DNA from: Reticulitermes lucifugus
Taxonomy: Eukaryota; Arthropoda; Insecta; Blattodea; Rhinotermitidae
Direction of reading: 5' to 3'
DNA: 20,214 nt
Assembly: GCA_026260175.1 (NCBI GenBank)
Contig: JAKCWW010001111.1
Location: forward strand, 54,998-75,211
In this document: positions 18,015 to 20,214 of the stretch, in pieces
Layout: each line of letters starts with the position of its first letter
Position numbering within the stretch: the stretch's first letter is position 1
Made by a program: the position numbers and the translations under genes
Notes under the pieces: model-generated
Database searches by the model: none
The model's input: only the letters and a program-made list of their open reading frames with translations
What the model was told of the DNA's origin: nothing

Positions 18015-18875
18015 ATGGCATGTACTGATGATGAAAAACAGGCTGCTATAAACTTTGCTGAAGTTTTTTGCATTCTGATGGATAAGCAGCGTGATCAGTT
18101 AGCAACATATCTTGCTGATGATGCCATATTAGATTGGTTTGGACGTACGATCAGCAGCAAGGATTCAATTGCTGGGTTTATGCAATTAGAGGTTCCCGAA
18201 ACAGTACACAGGTTCATATCAATAGAACCTTCACATTCCATTCAGCATCGAAAGAAGGCTTGTGTAACAGCAGATGATGAGAACATTGTAATGCCATCAG
18301 GTCAGAAGTTACTAGATGATTCACTGTCAAATGAAGAGTATGCAAAGCCACTGGATAATTCTGATTGTATGGTTGAAGTAAGCTGTTCAAAGGAATCTGA
18401 TTTAATAGCAAAAGTTGATCTTGACAGCCTCTCCTTACAGGACAACAGCACTGAGAAATGCAACATGCTCACATCTTTTCAGTCACAGTTCACAGCTCCA
18501 CTGAACTATGGTATTCCAGTAGCCTCAGAGATATACAGCAGTGCCAGACATGAAGGTCATGGTGACTGCCATCCTAAAACCAGTATGGAGTCTGTTACCA
18601 AAGTTAACAGATTTTTGGAAGCTCATGGAAGTGTTCAGTTCCAGCATACCAAACTGCCTGGCATGGCACCCAACAATATGAGGCTCAAGGCAGATACTAT
18701 GAATTGGAGTCGCTTCTGCAGACTACAGATTGCCTACAGCATCAACCCAAACATGTGGTTTCATGGTAAAGATTGTGATGAAATCTCTGGTGAATTTAAA
18801 ATTTGGCTTCTGGTATACCAAGATTACACACGATGCAGAAGAAACCTCTCTGAAGTATTTGATCAAATGAAATGA
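18015..18875 (+). CDS. NTF2-like-fold protein, possibly roughex-type (286 aa)
   Basis: Residues 14-76 (FAEVFC, LADDAILDWFGRTISSKD, VHRFISIEPSHSI) read as the first helices and strands of an NTF2-like fold. Residues 236-270 (RLQIAYSINP, EFKIWLLVYQD) read as its last strands. Between them about 150 polar, Ser/Asp-rich residues form an apparent disordered insertion. The C-terminus has RRNL (275-278), an RxL-type cyclin-docking pattern. Insect roughex, an inhibitor of cyclin A/Cdk1, has a similar length, but the match is from memory and tentative. A clear acceptor (TTGACTTATTACAG, ending 17986) precedes the ATG, so I take MACTDDEK at 18015 as the start and reject the upstream ATG at 17940 as intronic. 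The reading frame is uninterrupted. Confidence 0.8.
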   Translation: MACTDDEKQAAINFAEVFCILMDKQRDQLATYLADDAILDWFGRTISSKDSIAGFMQLEVPETVHRFISIEPSHSIQHRKKACVTADDENIVMPSGQKLLDDSLSNEEYAKPLDNSDCMVEVSCSKESDLIAKVDLDSLSLQDNSTEKCNMLTSFQSQFTAPLNYGIPVASEIYSSARHEGHGDCHPKTSMESVTKVNRFLEAHGSVQFQHTKLPGMAPNNMRLKADTMNWSRFCRLQIAYSINPNMWFHGKDCDEISGEFKIWLLVYQDYTRCRRNLSEVFDQMK

Positions 18876-19475
18876 AGTGGGATTGTTAGTGTTGTGACTG
18901 TAGGTCCCTTCACTTAATATACTATCGCTTAAAGTGCCTCTGATACTAAGTTTCATGTTTCAATGTTTTACAGTACAGTTTTCTGTTTGACTTCATAGGG
19001 TTGATTTTTAATTTTGTCATGTCACTTGGTCATGTTCGCTTTGTTCATAGTTAACAAACAGCTGTAAAGGTGAGGATTGCATTCAACCAACTCTGATGAT
19101 TAATTTTCATTTGTTCATAACCTCCCTTCATATGCTTCCTATTTTTATTGGCTGATGAACAGGAAGTTGGCATTGTGGAAGTTTTAGTTGTACAACTCAT
19201 ATGTAGGGTAATGAAGAAAGGCTACACCCATAAAGTTTAAGTAAATGGAAGTTGCAATGATTCCATAACAACTTTATATGGTACAGGCTAAGAAAACTTG
19301 TGAAGTGTTTAGTTCATTTAAAATACCTTAACCGTATGAACTGTGAATGTAGCAACATGGCCTTGAGGCTCATAAGAAATACACATTTGACTATGATGTA
19401 AACACACACAGGTGACTGCCTCAATACTGACTGCAGGACATTTCACAATTATGAATAAAACACCAATTGCAGTTA
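18876..19475 (+). other. Probable 3' untranslated region of the NTF2-like gene
   Basis: AT-rich, with no coding potential after the TGA at 18873. The first consensus AATAAA on this strand is at 19454-19459, which gives a 3'UTR of roughly 600 bases. The true cleavage site cannot be read from sequence. Confidence 0.4.
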
Positions 19476-20110
19476 CTGCATGACAAATTTGGTTCACAAC
19501 ACTGCATTCTTAAGATGGGTTATGTAAAAGACAGACAGCACTGCTGAAGTACTTGCATATAAACACAATCTTAGAATTAAAACTATGTTCTGTTAACTAG
19601 TGGTTTAATCTGGTTCATCAATATGATAAGTGTTGTGCTGTTAAGGTCAGTTAAGGTCACGTCTCTTCCACAGTAGATTGTTGATCCCTTCTGCTAGTGG
19701 CTACAAGACATTTTGTAGTATTTTCTTAAATAATCGTATGCAGTATTGTACAACTATTAATATGTATGATATTCCTTTCATCATGACTGTAGTTGTATTT
19801 TCAGTACATTCTAATTCTAACATTGAAAATTTAATTATTGTATTTGATCCATCTGTCACATAATAACATTAAATTATTACTTGTCAACTTGTATAAATTG
19901 TCAACATAAATTGTCAACATCAAGTTGAGTTACCTCAAGGAAAGCACTACAGAAGTTTGTAACCACAGAACTGTAAACTGTTAATTAACTGATGCTATTG
20001 ACAAACTGCAGTTCTGAAATGTTATAAACACCTGTTTATGAGGTGTTTTAGATGCTTGCTACTTCAAATTGTGATGTTCTATTAAAAATTTTGCATTGCA
20101 TAGTTTTTAA
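19476..20110. other. Intergenic, short tandem and inverted repeats only
   Basis: A short tandem array, TAAATTGTCAACA repeated twice with a third partial unit, occupies about 19880-19921. AACACCT / AGGTGTT at 20027-20047 forms a 7-bp stem with a 7-base loop. No exon was found. Confidence 0.4.
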
Positions 20111-20127
20111 ATTGTCAATTCTCATAA

Positions 20128-20214
20128 TTAGCCGATCCCAGTGACCGTGCAGTCTAAGGCGTGGGTTCGAATCCCACCGGGGGCATGGATGTCTGTCTCT
20201 TGTGAGTGTTGTGT
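20128..20214 (+). mobile_element. tRNA-Leu-like SINE head, continues off the right edge
   Basis: GTGACCGTGCAGTCTAAGGC resembles the A-box side of a tRNA-Leu or -Ser. It is followed at once by GTGGGTTCGAATCCCACC, a perfect T-arm stem with the B box GGTTCGAATCC. The anticodon arm and variable loop are missing, so this is not a functional tRNA. The GGGGGCATGGATGT that follows resembles the body start of known orthopteran-type SINEs. It is a different family from the A copies. Confidence 0.65.

Noticed and set aside
20128..20185. Functional tRNA-Leu gene
   Set aside because: The anticodon arm and variable loop are absent.
1..20214. CRISPR arrays, bacterial operons, riboswitches
   Set aside because: Splice sites, SINEs and non-LTR elements show eukaryotic DNA; no regularly spaced repeats or operon layout exist.

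Overview
The window is eukaryotic and reads as an insect nuclear genome. It is AT-rich and intron-rich, with a few short coding exons set among decayed transposons and tRNA-derived SINEs. The mix of repeats (several mariner/Tc1 relics, three non-LTR retrotransposon lineages, several copies of a SINE with a TTACCTT-type tail) points to a large polyneopteran genome. A cockroach, termite or relative is my best guess, but that rests on remembered repeat look, not on a search.

Layout. 1-83: end of a hAT-like element that runs off the left edge. 621-4563 (+): a proposed three-exon gene for an unrecognised protein of about 116 residues (exons 663-738, 3004-3132, 4418-4563, all phases compatible). 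Its introns hold a TIR element, a SINE fragment, an internally deleted mariner and, on the opposite strand, a last-exon-like reading frame (2587-2867). 4765-5880: a 5'-truncated non-LTR element with an RNase H domain, sitting in CA-type microsatellite. 5990-7010 (-): a reverse-transcriptase fragment of another non-LTR element. 7051-7901: a mariner/Tc1-like element with both ends and TA flanks. 8750-9260 (-): a third mariner-like transposase relic.

10611-15234 (-): four exons of a PDGF/VEGF-related growth factor (Pvf). One is a 39-nt microexon, two together encode all eight cysteines of the cystine knot, and one encodes a C-x10-CxCxC cysteine-repeat tail of the VEGF-C/Balbiani-ring type. The signal-peptide exon was not found. 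The introns and upstream sequence carry SINEs in inverted pairs and two 3' ends of an RTE-like element.

17987-18875 (+): a largely single-exon gene for a 286-residue protein with an NTF2-like fold that appears to be split by a long polar insertion. It resembles insect roughex-type proteins, but this is tentative. Its 3' region runs to about 19460, and the window ends in a tRNA-Leu-like SINE head.

The genes do not form an obvious pathway; they look like unrelated neighbours. The most solid results are the assembly of the growth factor from small exons, the complete TA-flanked transposon, and the placement of the RNase H retroelement in microsatellite.
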